A stretch of DNA of 46,013 bases from an uncultured Eubacteriales bacterium (GTDB taxonomy: Bacteria > Bacillota > Clostridia > Christensenellales > UBA1242). The position numbers and the translations under genes are program-made. The notes under the pieces were generated by a model. The model saw nothing but the letters and a program-made list of their open reading frames with translations. It made no database searches and was not told the DNA's origin. Shown here piece by piece: positions 15,314 through 23,493 of the stretch. The stretch covers positions 1 to 46,013 of the forward strand of contig CARNVA010000013.1 in NCBI GenBank assembly GCA_949031345.1. Reading direction: 5' to 3'. The stretch's first letter is position 1. Each line of letters starts with the position of its first letter.

Positions 15314-16042
15314 ATGGAAGAAATATTAGGAAAAATCAGCAGTGAAGAAAGCATGGGGCTGGTCGATGGCCCAGGCATAAGATATGTTGTATTTTTGCAA
15401 GGCTGCCAACTTCGCTGTAAATATTGCCATAACCCAGAGACTTGGAATTTGAGTAAACCTACATCATTTATTTCACCGCAAAAGCTTGTTGAGAAGATAG
15501 AGCGGTTTAAATCATATTTTGGCAAACAGGGCGGCGTTACATTTTCTGGTGGTGAGCCTTTATTGCAACCATTGTTTCTTTTAGAATGCTTGAAACTTTG
15601 CAAAGCAAGCGGGATAAATACAGCGCTTGATACATCAGGAGTTGGCATTGCTGACAATCAAACGTTAAAAGAGATTTTGGAGTTATGTGACCTTGTTATT
15701 CTTGATATTAAAGCAGTAGATGAAGATGATTATAAAAACTTGACAGGTCAAAGCATTGCTCGATTTAATAATTTTTTAAACGCTGCACAAGAATGTGGGA
15801 ATAAACTATGGCTGCGCCAAGTGATCGTCCCAAATTTGAATGATAATGAAGAAAATATTGACGAGCTGGCAAACTTTATAAAGCCACTTAAAAATGTTGA
15901 GAGAGTGGAACTTTTGCCATTTCAAAATGCATGCTTAAGCAAATATAAAATGCTTGGAATTAAGTTTCAGCTTGAAGGCGTTGAAAATATGAATGAAGAA
16001 GAATGCAAGAGACTTGAAGCTTTGCTTCGAAGCAAAATATAA
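15314..16042 (+). CDS. pflA: Pyruvate formate-lyase activating enzyme
   Basis: The start is the ATG at 15314 behind AAAAAGGTGG; the frame is open further upstream through the cloverleaf but has no ribosome site there. The 242-residue protein has the radical SAM cluster motif CQLRCKYC (C31, C35, C38) followed by HNPETW, the PFL-AE hallmark. VDGPGIR (17-23), GGVTFSGGEPLLQ and DIKAVD further match. It uses S-adenosylmethionine and a [4Fe-4S] cluster to put the radical on the glycine of PflB. It lies downstream of pflB, separated by the structured element, and a PflX-like gene follows after 21 nt. Confidence 0.96.
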   Translation: MEEILGKISSEESMGLVDGPGIRYVVFLQGCQLRCKYCHNPETWNLSKPTSFISPQKLVEKIERFKSYFGKQGGVTFSGGEPLLQPLFLLECLKLCKASGINTALDTSGVGIADNQTLKEILELCDLVILDIKAVDEDDYKNLTGQSIARFNNFLNAAQECGNKLWLRQVIVPNLNDNEENIDELANFIKPLKNVERVELLPFQNACLSKYKMLGIKFQLEGVENMNEEECKRLEALLRSKI

Positions 16043-16063
16043 TTGATTTTGATGGGTATTATT

Positions 16064-16912
16064 ATGGACGAAAGATGTTTTGATTGCCCAAGAAATTGTG
16101 GCGCTAAAAGAGACCAAACAAAAGGTTTTTGCGGCGAGGGTGATAAAATTCGTGTTGCAAAAATAATAGAAAATTTTATGTGGGAAGAGCCTTGTATAAG
16201 TGGAAACAAAGGGGCTCTTGCTATATTTTTTTCGGGCTGTAATCTGCGCTGTGATTTTTGCCAAAATTATCAAATATCTCATGTCGGCAAAGGTGATTTT
16301 TACTCGCCAAAGCAGTTTAGAGAGCTTTTACTTTCTTATGACCTTGACAGATTTTCTTCAATAGACCTCATAACTCCGACACATTTTTCCTCCCTGTTAG
16401 TTGAAGCTCTTGACGGCCTTGACTTGAAAATTCCTGTTGTATGGAATAGTGGCGGCTATGAAAATGTTGAAACTATTGAAAAACTTGCAAAAATGGTGGA
16501 TGTTTTCTTGCCTGATTTAAAATATTTCGATGAAGGCCTCTCTCTTAAATTGTCAAAAGCAAAAGACTATTTCACAGTTGCGTCAAAGGCAATTAAAAAG
16601 ATGCGGCAGTTAAAGAAAGAGAACGTTTTTGATGAAGAGGGCATTCTTCAAGAAGGTGTTCTTATTCGTCATTTAGTGCTTCCAGGTCAAAGCCAAGACA
16701 GTAAAAAACTGCTTGATTTTATTGCAAGCGAAATTGACAGACCTTTTATTAGCGTCATGGGGCAGTTTACACCTATTGGAAACTTTATCAAAGAAAGACT
16801 TAAACCTTTGGAGTATAAAATTGTGCTTGGCTATGCAGAAAAATTGGGTTTAATCAATGGATTTTTTCAAGACCTTGAAAGCGCTGATGAAACTTTTATA
16901 CCTCAGTTTTAA
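16064..16912 (+). CDS. PflX-like radical SAM protein
   Basis: This 282-residue protein begins with a cysteine-rich segment (C5, C8, C12, C23; CFDCPRNCG). The radical SAM motif is GCNLRCDFCQNYQIS (C59, C63, C66). This pattern fits COG1313, the PflX-type radical SAM proteins, often found near pfl genes and of uncertain role. It is not a second PFL activase by its N-terminus. I chose ATG 16064 because homologues start just before the CPRNCG motif; in-frame starts at 16052 (ATG) and 16043 (TTG) are possible. It is 21 nt after pflA, so probably in the same operon. Confidence 0.85.
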   Translation: MDERCFDCPRNCGAKRDQTKGFCGEGDKIRVAKIIENFMWEEPCISGNKGALAIFFSGCNLRCDFCQNYQISHVGKGDFYSPKQFRELLLSYDLDRFSSIDLITPTHFSSLLVEALDGLDLKIPVVWNSGGYENVETIEKLAKMVDVFLPDLKYFDEGLSLKLSKAKDYFTVASKAIKKMRQLKKENVFDEEGILQEGVLIRHLVLPGQSQDSKKLLDFIASEIDRPFISVMGQFTPIGNFIKERLKPLEYKIVLGYAEKLGLINGFFQDLESADETFIPQF

Positions 16913-16967
16913 AATTATTTGACATCATTTTAAGTCTTGCTTGATAATAAAATAATGGCTATTTTAT

Positions 16968-16996
16968 TTGACAAATCTTTGTGAAATTCTTAAACT
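16968..16996 (+). promoter_or_regulatory. Promoter of the small membrane protein gene
   Basis: TTGACA (16968-16973) and TAAACT (16991-16996) at 17-bp spacing, about 30 nt before the ATG at 17026. Confidence 0.6.
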
Positions 16997-17025
16997 ATAT
17001 TTATAATTGTTAAAAAGAGGGGCTC

Positions 17026-17373
17026 ATGGCAAAGAGAAAAAAGAAAGATGACAGAAATGCACTTCAAAAAGACGCCGCAAAAATAAAAAGAAAGATGATT
17101 TCTTCAAGAGTTATAGGCATATTTTGCTGTCTGCTTGCAATTGCTTGCATTGCAGTTTATTATTTTAAAACTATCAATGAGTGGCTTTGTATTGTCATTC
17201 TTACCTATTGCATGGGCACAATTTTCACTTCAAACAGCTTTATTCAAGATGTCAAAGTGGGAAACCCTTGGCAAAGAATAAACGGCATTGTGTCTGTGGT
17301 TTTATATCTTTTAGTAGCAGCACTCATTGTATATGGCTTTGTGACAGGAAATCTAAGTCTTCAGTTTGACTGA
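17026..17373 (+). CDS. Small three-span membrane protein
   Basis: The 115-residue protein has a lysine-rich cytoplasmic start (MAKRKKKDDR) and about three membrane helices (roughly 28-46, 52-68 and 84-106). I recognise no family. GAGGGG precedes the ATG, a clear promoter lies upstream and a strong terminator downstream, so it is expressed by itself. The basic N-terminus predicts that end inside the cell. The function is unknown. Confidence 0.75.
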   Translation: MAKRKKKDDRNALQKDAAKIKRKMISSRVIGIFCCLLAIACIAVYYFKTINEWLCIVILTYCMGTIFTSNSFIQDVKVGNPWQRINGIVSVVLYLLVAALIVYGFVTGNLSLQFD

Positions 17374-17446
17374 TTATTATAAGAAAAAATTTAAGTAAAA
17401 AAATTAAACTTACAAGAATTTATAACATTTTTGATGTATTGAATAA

Positions 17447-17477
17447 CAAAAAAAGCTCGGAAATCCGAGTTTTTTTA
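17447..17477 (+). terminator. Terminator after the small membrane protein gene
   Basis: CTCGGA (17456-17461) pairs with TCCGAG (17464-17469) across a 2-base gap, flanked by an A-run and ending in seven T. Confidence 0.8.
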
Positions 17478-17599
17478 TTAAAAATAAGATAACAATAAAA
17501 AATCAAAAAATATCAACTTGTTTCAGTGCGCCGTAAGATTATTTTATAATATTTTTAATAAAATATATATAAACATTCAATATTTTATCATTTCCGTCA

Positions 17600-17648
17600 T
17601 GTCGAAATTTTAAAAAGTACTTGACAATTTTTCGGGGGGGGGTAAAAT
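17600..17648 (+). promoter_or_regulatory. Surface-protein promoter with a nine-G spacer and an upstream Spo0A-like box
   Basis: TTGACA (17621-17626) and TAAAAT (17643-17648) are 16 bp apart. The last nine spacer bases (17634-17642) are all G, in a genome that is mostly A and T. Gain of one G would give the optimal 17 bp. TGTCGAA (17600-17606) lies upstream. The leader to the start codon is about 180 nt, very AT-rich and without another gene; the stretch 17478-17831 holds nothing else that I can identify. Confidence 0.7.
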
Positions 17649-17831
17649 AAAGGTGAAGAAAAAAAATAAAATAATAAAACTTTAAGCTGAAAAAAATATA
17701 AATAAAATTAAATTAAAAAATTGCCTTAGGCATAATAAATAGTCAGAAAAGGTTTGATTTAATTAAGCAATAAAATTATTAAAATAGACCATTGTTTGAC
17801 TATTAAAAAAGCAAAAAGGAAAATGAAAAGG

Positions 17832-20800
17832 ATGAAAAAAGGAAAACTGTCTCGATTATTCTTAGTTTTTGCAACTGCCCTTGCAAGTCTTTTGTTGTGC
17901 CTTCCGCTTTTCACAGTTGAGAAAGTTTCTCAACAAGATTTGTCTGTTTTGGCAAGCTCTGGTTTTACTAATGTTAGAAACTTGGAAAGCACTAATAATT
18001 CTGTTTCTCTTTTTAATAATACTATTCATAAGGTCTCAGGCAGAGTTGTTTGTAATGCAAGTATAATTGCTAATGGTATAAATGTAATTTATTTAGAGCC
18101 TTATGCAGAACTCACAGTATATGCCTCTAGCAACATGTATGCTGCTATTGAAGTAACTGAAGGAAATGTATTGATAATTGTTGGTAGAGAAGGCTCTAAG
18201 GTTTATGCTTATGGAGCTAATGCTAGTGATGGAGGGGATGGCTTAAGTGGAAGCAATGGAAGCGTAAACACTTCATCTGAATGGTATTATGGTGGAGCAG
18301 GTGGCAGAGGTGGCACTGGTGGCGCTGCTGGCACTGGAACATCTTATAAATGGTGGAATAGATATTCTGCCGGCGGCGGAGGCGGCGGAGGCGGCGGCGC
18401 TAAAGGATGGGGCGGTGACAATATTGGCTCTGGCGGCCCTGGTGGCGGCGGAGGCGGTGGCGGTGCCTCAGGCGGAGTCTTTGCTTCTGGTAAATATGAA
18501 TATCTTCCAGGTGGCGAGGGTGGCGAAGGTGGACTGTCGTTCGTTGTCTTATCTCAAGGCGGCATGGGAGAAGATGCTTCTTGGAATTGTGATGGCGGCG
18601 TAACTCGCGGCGTTGGAGGTGCTTGTGGGGATTATGGTAGTTATGGCTCAATAGGCACATTATATATTCAAAATTCAACTACCTGCAGTGGAAGGACAAG
18701 AGACTACTCTTCTGATGGAAAAATTTCTCATTTGCAATACACAGCAACTTTTGATTTGGCTGGTGGCAGTGGTGTTTCAAGTGCGTCAGTTTATCTATGT
18801 CAATATATGAACACAGTTTCCAAGCCAAGCAAAACAGGCTATGCATTCCAAGGTTATTATACTGGACAAAATGGCACAGGCACAAAATATTATAATTCAG
18901 ATGGCTCAAGTGCGAGAAAATGGGACATTATTGGTGACACCACACTCTATGCATACTGGACACCAAACTCATACACAATATATTTTGATATGCAAGAAGG
19001 ATCGGGTGGAACAAGATCAATTGGTGCAACTTACAACTCAAGTTTGTATAACATTACAATTCCAAACAAGTCTGGCTATTATTTTGAAGGCTATTACACA
19101 GCAAGAAATGGTGGCGGCATTAAATATTATAATGCAAACGGCACAGGCGCAAGAGTTTGGAATATTGCCTCGAACACCACTTTGTATGCCAATTGGAAAC
19201 CGAAGGTTTACAGCACGACTTTTGATTTTAATGGAGGACTCTTAAATGGCACCACATCCCATGGAGAGAATTTGGAGTTTGGGCAGAATTATACTTTTCC
19301 AAGCGCCAAAAAGACGGGATATATTCTTGCAAGGTGGACGACAAATTCAAGCACTGAAAGCTTTATTTGCGACAGCAATGGAGAGCTGACAAGAACAATT
19401 CCAGATTTGGGCGTGAATGGTGCAAGTGTGATCTTCTCAGCACAGTGGGAAGCATTGAAATATCCACTTACTGCTGATGCAAACATTTCAGAAGCAAGTT
19501 TCATAAATCTTTCAAGTGAGTGGAGCGGAAGTGGTCTAACAAGAACAAAAGGTGTGCTTTATGACTCAAGTTATGGTGAATTGCCAAAGGTTGAAAGAGA
19601 GGGGTATGATTTTGTTGGCTGGTTTGACGCTGAGAGTGGCGGAGATGCGGTCAGCTCATCAACTATAATGAATTCAACCAGCGGCTCAACGATTTATGCA
19701 CATTGGTCAATTAAAAGTTTTACGCTTACTTTAAACGCGAATGGCGGCTCGCTTAGTGGTGAAAATTCAAAAGTTTTGCAATATGGGGCTGAATATGGCA
19801 CTCTTCCAACACCAGAAAAAGATGGATATATCTTTAAAGGATGGTTTAAAAGTTTGACAGAAAGTGACAGCGTTGGCAGCAAAACCAAAATGGGTGCGGC
19901 TGATGCAACCATCTATGCTCATTGGGAAAAAACATGGGCAGCAGAGGCAGAAGATGTTACTTTTGGTCACGAAGAAGCCGACCCTTCAATGATCACTGGA
20001 GAAGGCACGCAAAGGTCACCATTCATCATTAAAAATGAAAAACAAATGGCTTTTATAGCCCTGCAAGTAAGCAAGGGAGCTAGTTTCAATTCAGTATATT
20101 TCAAACAGGCGGCAAACCTTGATTTTATTGATTTTGTATGGCTTCCAATCGGCAGTCAAAACAATCGCTTTGGAGGCAATTTTGACGGAAATGGTTATTT
20201 AATAAGAAACTTATACACTTTTAAATCAAATAAAACTATGTATTCAAATGTAGGCTTGTTTGGTTATACTGTAAATTCAACACTTAAAAATATCAACATA
20301 TTGTCTGGTGAATTTTATGGTAATGAAAATGTCGGAGCGATTGTTGGCAACTTAAATTTCGGCACTATTGAAAATTGTAGAAGTGGAATAAATGTTTATA
20401 TTGAAAGCTCAAACGCCTGCGGCCTTGTTGGCAGAGCAAACAATGCAAACATAAAATCATGCTATATGCACAGCAGAGTTTTTGGGAATAAATATGTTGG
20501 CGGAATTGTTGGTAAATGTGAAGAAGGTGCTGTGACAATTGAAAATTGTTATTCAAAAGCCATAATTACAACTACTGAGAATTTTGGCGGTGGAATTGTT
20601 GGATTTTCTTCTGTCAGCCAAATTATCATAAATGCCTGTGGATTTGACGGACAACTTAATGGAGAAGGCGTGTCTGCAATCGCTGGATATTTGGCAAACG
20701 GAAATATTTCAAACTCATTTTCAAATTCTCATGCAGCTGATTTATATAAAGGCACAACCGTCCTAAATTCAGTGATTTATTCAATAGATACTGAAAAGAG

Positions 20801-20942
20801 ATATGTAGGCAGTGATTTCTCAGCCTGGTCTGTTTCGGCAAGAGGAATACCTCTTCCTGCAGGATTTTCTTGGCTTGGAAGTGTAGGAACGCCACTAAAT
20901 ATAGAAATACTTTCAACTCTTGGCTATCAGGCTCAAAATTAA
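17832..20942 (+). CDS. Large secreted surface protein: Gly-rich region, InlB B-type repeats, GLUG domain
   Basis: A basic N-terminus and a hydrophobic segment (LFLVFATALASLLLCLPLF) form a signal peptide. Next comes a Gly-rich region (about residues 130-270, with runs of nine G). Around five Listeria-Bacteroides/InlB B-type repeats (about 300-700) follow, each ending TLYAYW, TIYAHW or the like, with GY.F.G(Y/W) cores. GLUG-type motifs such as VGGIVGKCEEG and FGGGIVGFS come next (about 810-975). There is no LPXTG or other known anchor. The end, DFSAWSVSARGIPLPAGFSW, is matched by the surface protein at 42737. Start uncertain: ATG 17832, ATG 17823 or TTG 17796. Expression is likely phase-variable through the G9 promoter. 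Adhesion is an inference from the repeats. Confidence 0.88.
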   Translation: MKKGKLSRLFLVFATALASLLLCLPLFTVEKVSQQDLSVLASSGFTNVRNLESTNNSVSLFNNTIHKVSGRVVCNASIIANGINVIYLEPYAELTVYASSNMYAAIEVTEGNVLIIVGREGSKVYAYGANASDGGDGLSGSNGSVNTSSEWYYGGAGGRGGTGGAAGTGTSYKWWNRYSAGGGGGGGGGAKGWGGDNIGSGGPGGGGGGGGASGGVFASGKYEYLPGGEGGEGGLSFVVLSQGGMGEDASWNCDGGVTRGVGGACGDYGSYGSIGTLYIQNSTTCSGRTRDYSSDGKISHLQYTATFDLAGGSGVSSASVYLCQYMNTVSKPSKTGYAFQGYYTGQNGTGTKYYNSDGSSARKWDIIGDTTLYAYWTPNSYTIYFDMQEGSGGTRSIGATYNSSLYNITIPNKSGYYFEGYYTARNGGGIKYYNANGTGARVWNIASNTTLYANWKPKVYSTTFDFNGGLLNGTTSHGENLEFGQNYTFPSAKKTGYILARWTTNSSTESFICDSNGELTRTIPDLGVNGASVIFSAQWEALKYPLTADANISEASFINLSSEWSGSGLTRTKGVLYDSSYGELPKVEREGYDFVGWFDAESGGDAVSSSTIMNSTSGSTIYAHWSIKSFTLTLNANGGSLSGENSKVLQYGAEYGTLPTPEKDGYIFKGWFKSLTESDSVGSKTKMGAADATIYAHWEKTWAAEAEDVTFGHEEADPSMITGEGTQRSPFIIKNEKQMAFIALQVSKGASFNSVYFKQAANLDFIDFVWLPIGSQNNRFGGNFDGNGYLIRNLYTFKSNKTMYSNVGLFGYTVNSTLKNINILSGEFYGNENVGAIVGNLNFGTIENCRSGINVYIESSNACGLVGRANNANIKSCYMHSRVFGNKYVGGIVGKCEEGAVTIENCYSKAIITTTENFGGGIVGFSSVSQIIINACGFDGQLNGEGVSAIAGYLANGNISNSFSNSHAADLYKGTTVLNSVIYSIDTEKRYVGSDFSAWSVSARGIPLPAGFSWLGSVGTPLNIEILSTLGYQAQN

Positions 20943-20970
20943 AGCTGACTAATTAAGTCAGCTTTTTTGT
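20942..20970. terminator. Terminator between the surface protein and YitT-like genes
   Basis: AAGCTGACT (20942-20950) pairs with AGTCAGCTT (20957-20965) followed by T. The two genes converge here, and the hairpin probably serves the plus-strand gene at least. Confidence 0.8.
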
Positions 20971-20972
20971 GT

Positions 20973-22139
20973 TTAATCGTTTTTATCTTTGTCTTCGTTT
21001 TTAATGTTTACAGGTTTGTCGTTTTCAAATTCGCCGTCAATTGTTTCAGATGAAGGGGTTATTTCAGTCGAATTATTAAGTTTTGTATTGTCTTGGCTTG
21101 TTAAGTTTTGCAGTGCTGGCATTTTGAAACGCTTTTGTCGTCTTTTAAGTTTGAGTTTTTTAATCAGCTCTTTTCGCTGATATTTATTTTCTGTTTTCAA
21201 TGTTTTTTCGGCAATTCTGATTTTATTTTTAAATATTGACTGCTCTTTCATAAATTCGCCGCTTCCTATCGTTTCTGTCACAATGGATGAAAATACGAAG
21301 CAGTTTTCATCAATTGAAGAGACAATGCGTTTCATCTCAGTCGATTGCTCGTTTGGAAGAAGGCAGAGAAGAATTGATTTGTTTTTCTTTGAAAACATTC
21401 CTGTTCCGTCAAGCTTGGTCACGCCTCTGTGATAGCGCTCAAGAAGGGCATGCGCTATTTCCTCATCTTTGTCGCAAATGATGTAGTGTGCAATCACTCT
21501 CTTAGAGCCATCAAGCACGAGGTTTGTTGTGAGTGAATTGATTACCGCAACCACAAGCGCGTAAAGACCAGTTTGAAGTCCAGCGGTGAGAATGCTTAAG
21601 GTGAGAACGACCGCATTGATAAGCAGCAGGCAATAACCCGTTTTAATCTTTGGAAAATATCTGTTGATGATTACGCCAGCAATGTCGCTCCCGCCAGTTG
21701 TTCCACCAAACTTCATGGCAATGCCCACACTTATACCACCGATAATAGCGCCCACAATCGCGTATAAAAGCACATCACTTTGAGCGGCATTTGCTATCAC
21801 TGGAATGGTAATAAACTGCATGCCAAGGGTATAAAAACCTATTCCAAGCCCTGAAAGTACCAAAAATTTCCAGCCGAAAATTTTCAGTGCAAAGAGGAAG
21901 ATAATCAAATTAAAAATAAGATAAATCACTGCGGTTGGCAGGTTTAACCCAACAGATGCCAGTGCATTTCTGATGATAAGTGCAAGACCAGAAATTCCAG
22001 TTGGAATAATTCCCGCAGGCTCAAAGAAATTTTTGAAGTTTGCTCCGCCTATGAGAGCGGCAAGCGAAACCATTACCATTTGCAAGATAAACTTGCTTAA
22101 TTTTTGTTTTTGTTTGTTTTCAGCATTTTTTAATAACAT
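20973..22139 (-). CDS. YitT family membrane protein (DUF161/DUF2179)
   Basis: The protein has five to six membrane helices in the first 210 residues, with FFEPAGIIPTGISGLALI, KFGGTTGGSDIAGVIINRYF and LTTNLVLDGSKR. These are typical of YitT proteins of unknown transport function. A DUF2179-like cytoplasmic domain follows (RGVTKLDGTGMFSKK). The last 90 residues are a long charged tail not usual for the family. The open frame extends to 22190, but a strong promoter lies inside that extension. The ATG at 22139 is 6 nt past its -10 box, so I start there as a leaderless gene (388 codons). No ribosome site is visible at either start. Confidence 0.85.
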   Translation of the reverse strand: MLLKNAENKQKQKLSKFILQMVMVSLAALIGGANFKNFFEPAGIIPTGISGLALIIRNALASVGLNLPTAVIYLIFNLIIFLFALKIFGWKFLVLSGLGIGFYTLGMQFITIPVIANAAQSDVLLYAIVGAIIGGISVGIAMKFGGTTGGSDIAGVIINRYFPKIKTGYCLLLINAVVLTLSILTAGLQTGLYALVVAVINSLTTNLVLDGSKRVIAHYIICDKDEEIAHALLERYHRGVTKLDGTGMFSKKNKSILLCLLPNEQSTEMKRIVSSIDENCFVFSSIVTETIGSGEFMKEQSIFKNKIRIAEKTLKTENKYQRKELIKKLKLKRRQKRFKMPALQNLTSQDNTKLNNSTEITPSSETIDGEFENDKPVNIKNEDKDKND

Positions 22140-22145
22140 TTTTTG

Positions 22146-22174
22146 AGTATAACACATCTTTAAAATTTTGTCAA
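22146..22174 (-). promoter_or_regulatory. Promoter of the YitT-like gene, leaderless geometry
   Basis: A near-consensus TTGACA (22174-22169), 17-bp spacer and TATACT (22151-22146), then six bases and ATG. It overlaps the longest reading frame, which moves the true start to 22139. Confidence 0.75.
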
Positions 22175-22276
22175 AGAACATATCAACCATTTTATTCAGT
22201 TTTCAATCTTTTAGTGCCTTTTATTTAAAGGAAATTAAGCTAAAAAAGGGGATAAAAAGCAAATACAAGAAAAAAC

Positions 22277-22305
22277 TTGACAAATGTCGAATTTTTTGAG
22301 AGAAT
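22277..22305 (+). promoter_or_regulatory. Lipid-kinase promoter with a TGTCGAA box in its spacer
   Basis: TTGACA (22277-22282), 17-bp spacer and GAGAAT (22300-22305), then six bases and the ATG at 22312. TGTCGAA (22285-22291) lies between -35 and -10, where a bound regulator such as Spo0A would block RNA polymerase. Confidence 0.6.
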
Positions 22306-22311
22306 AGGCAT

Positions 22312-23244
22312 ATGGAGAAATGCTTATTTGTTTACAACCCAGAAGCTGGGAAGGGCAAGATTAAAAATAAAGAAGAATATATAGTAAAAAGATTAAGCGA
22401 AAAATATCAAGTGGAAGTTGCTCATTCGCAATATGCAGGCAACATTAAAGAAATCATAATTGAAAGGGGAGAGGATTTTTCTTTGATTGTTGGAGCTGGT
22501 GGAGATGGGACTTTAAACGAAATTATTGATGCAGTCATGAATTTGACTAAAAAGCCAGTGCTTGGCTATATTCCTGCGGGCACAGTCAATGATGTTGCAC
22601 ATTCATTATATATTCCACGAAAACTCAAAAAAGCTGTTGATAATATCTTAAATGGTCAGCCATTTAGTCATGACATATTGAAAATAAATGACAAATTTGG
22701 AATTTATGTTTGTGCAGCTGGTCTTTTTACCGAAGCAAGTTATCTGACACAACAGCATATAAAAAAGAAGATTGGCAAGGTTGCCTATATGTTTATTGGA
22801 GGACTCAGCATTTTTCGCGCAAGGCCTATGAAACTTAAACTCACTTTCGAAAGTGGCGAAATTGAAGGGCGTTATGCGATTATTCTTATCAATAATTCCC
22901 GCTATACAGCCGGCCTTAGAATAAATAAATCGGCTATTTTAAATGACGGGCTGGTGGATGTGATGCTTGTTGAAAGCAGAAAGAAAATTATCGGAATTTT
23001 TGCCATACTTAAAACTATGTTTATGTTCGTGCGTGGCATCGACCATTATTTAACTCGCCGCCATGTTCACCATCTTCAACTTACCAATTTTAAAGTTGAA
23101 GTAAGCGAAAACACTACAATCAACTTAGACGGCGAAAAGTCAAGCAGTGGAAGTTTTTCTGTGTCAGTGATTAAAAGCGGAGTGCAGATTTTAGTGCCAA
23201 AAATACATAAACTTGAAAAACAGGTTATGAAAATTGATGGCTGA
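22312..23244 (+). CDS. Diacylglycerol kinase / YegS-type lipid kinase
   Basis: The 310-residue protein has the catalytic-domain signatures NPEAGKGK (9-16), VGAGGDGTLNEI (61-72) and GYIPAGTVND. A C-terminal beta domain ends with NLDGEKSSSGSFSVSV. Family members phosphorylate diacylglycerol or related lipids with ATP; DgkB-type enzymes recycle diacylglycerol from lipoteichoic-acid synthesis. The glycine-rich GGDG loop is intact, so activity is likely. The ATG has no Shine-Dalgarno sequence and sits 6 nt after the -10 box, suggesting a leaderless message. A strong terminator follows. Confidence 0.9.
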   Translation: MEKCLFVYNPEAGKGKIKNKEEYIVKRLSEKYQVEVAHSQYAGNIKEIIIERGEDFSLIVGAGGDGTLNEIIDAVMNLTKKPVLGYIPAGTVNDVAHSLYIPRKLKKAVDNILNGQPFSHDILKINDKFGIYVCAAGLFTEASYLTQQHIKKKIGKVAYMFIGGLSIFRARPMKLKLTFESGEIEGRYAIILINNSRYTAGLRINKSAILNDGLVDVMLVESRKKIIGIFAILKTMFMFVRGIDHYLTRRHVHHLQLTNFKVEVSENTTINLDGEKSSSGSFSVSVIKSGVQILVPKIHKLEKQVMKIDG

Positions 23245-23282
23245 ATAAAAAAGGAGTGAAGTTGACTTCTCCTTTTTTTTTC
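23245..23282 (+). terminator. Terminator after the lipid kinase gene
   Basis: AAAAAGGAG and CTCCTTTTT pair around a loop and are followed by a long T-run. Confidence 0.8.
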
Positions 23283-23289
23283 TTTACTA

Positions 23290-23318
23290 TTGATTTTTAA
23301 ACTATGATATGATATAGT
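23290..23318 (+). promoter_or_regulatory. Promoter of the 44-codon ORF and second MoxR-like ATPase
   Basis: TTGATT (23290-23295), 17-bp spacer, TATAGT (23313-23318), about 40 nt before the small ORF. Confidence 0.6.
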
Positions 23319-23358
23319 TTAATTAGATAAATTTAAGTCGTAAGGTGGCTTTTGCAAA

Positions 23359-23493
23359 ATGGATTTAAATAATCTTAACAGAAATTGTTCATCAAAAGTA
23401 GTTGCTGGTGGTGATTACAAGGGTGCAGGATTTTCTGTTAAGATACTTGCCCATTTGTCAACAAATAAGTCACAGGAATCCGAAGGTGAATAA
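23359..23493 (+). CDS. Small 44-residue protein upstream of a MoxR-like ATPase
   Basis: The ORF starts at ATG 23359 behind AAGGTGG and its TAA directly abuts the next ATG. Its last codons contain the ribosome site of the following gene. The product begins MDLNNLNRNCSS and has a central VVAGGDYKGAGFSVKILAHL segment, small and uncharged, with no membrane helix. It may be a real small partner of the ATPase, a leader peptide that couples translation, or the tail of a lost larger gene. I recognise no family. Confidence 0.55.
   Translation: MDLNNLNRNCSSKVVAGGDYKGAGFSVKILAHLSTNKSQESEGE

Noticed and set aside
15151..15657. 168-codon minus-strand ORF opposite pflA
   Set aside because: A shadow frame of pflA that runs across the cloverleaf; the pflA frame is the real one.
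17869..20916. Several 60-130 codon ORFs inside the surface-protein gene on both strands
   Set aside because: Shadow frames caused by the repetitive, biased composition of the real gene.
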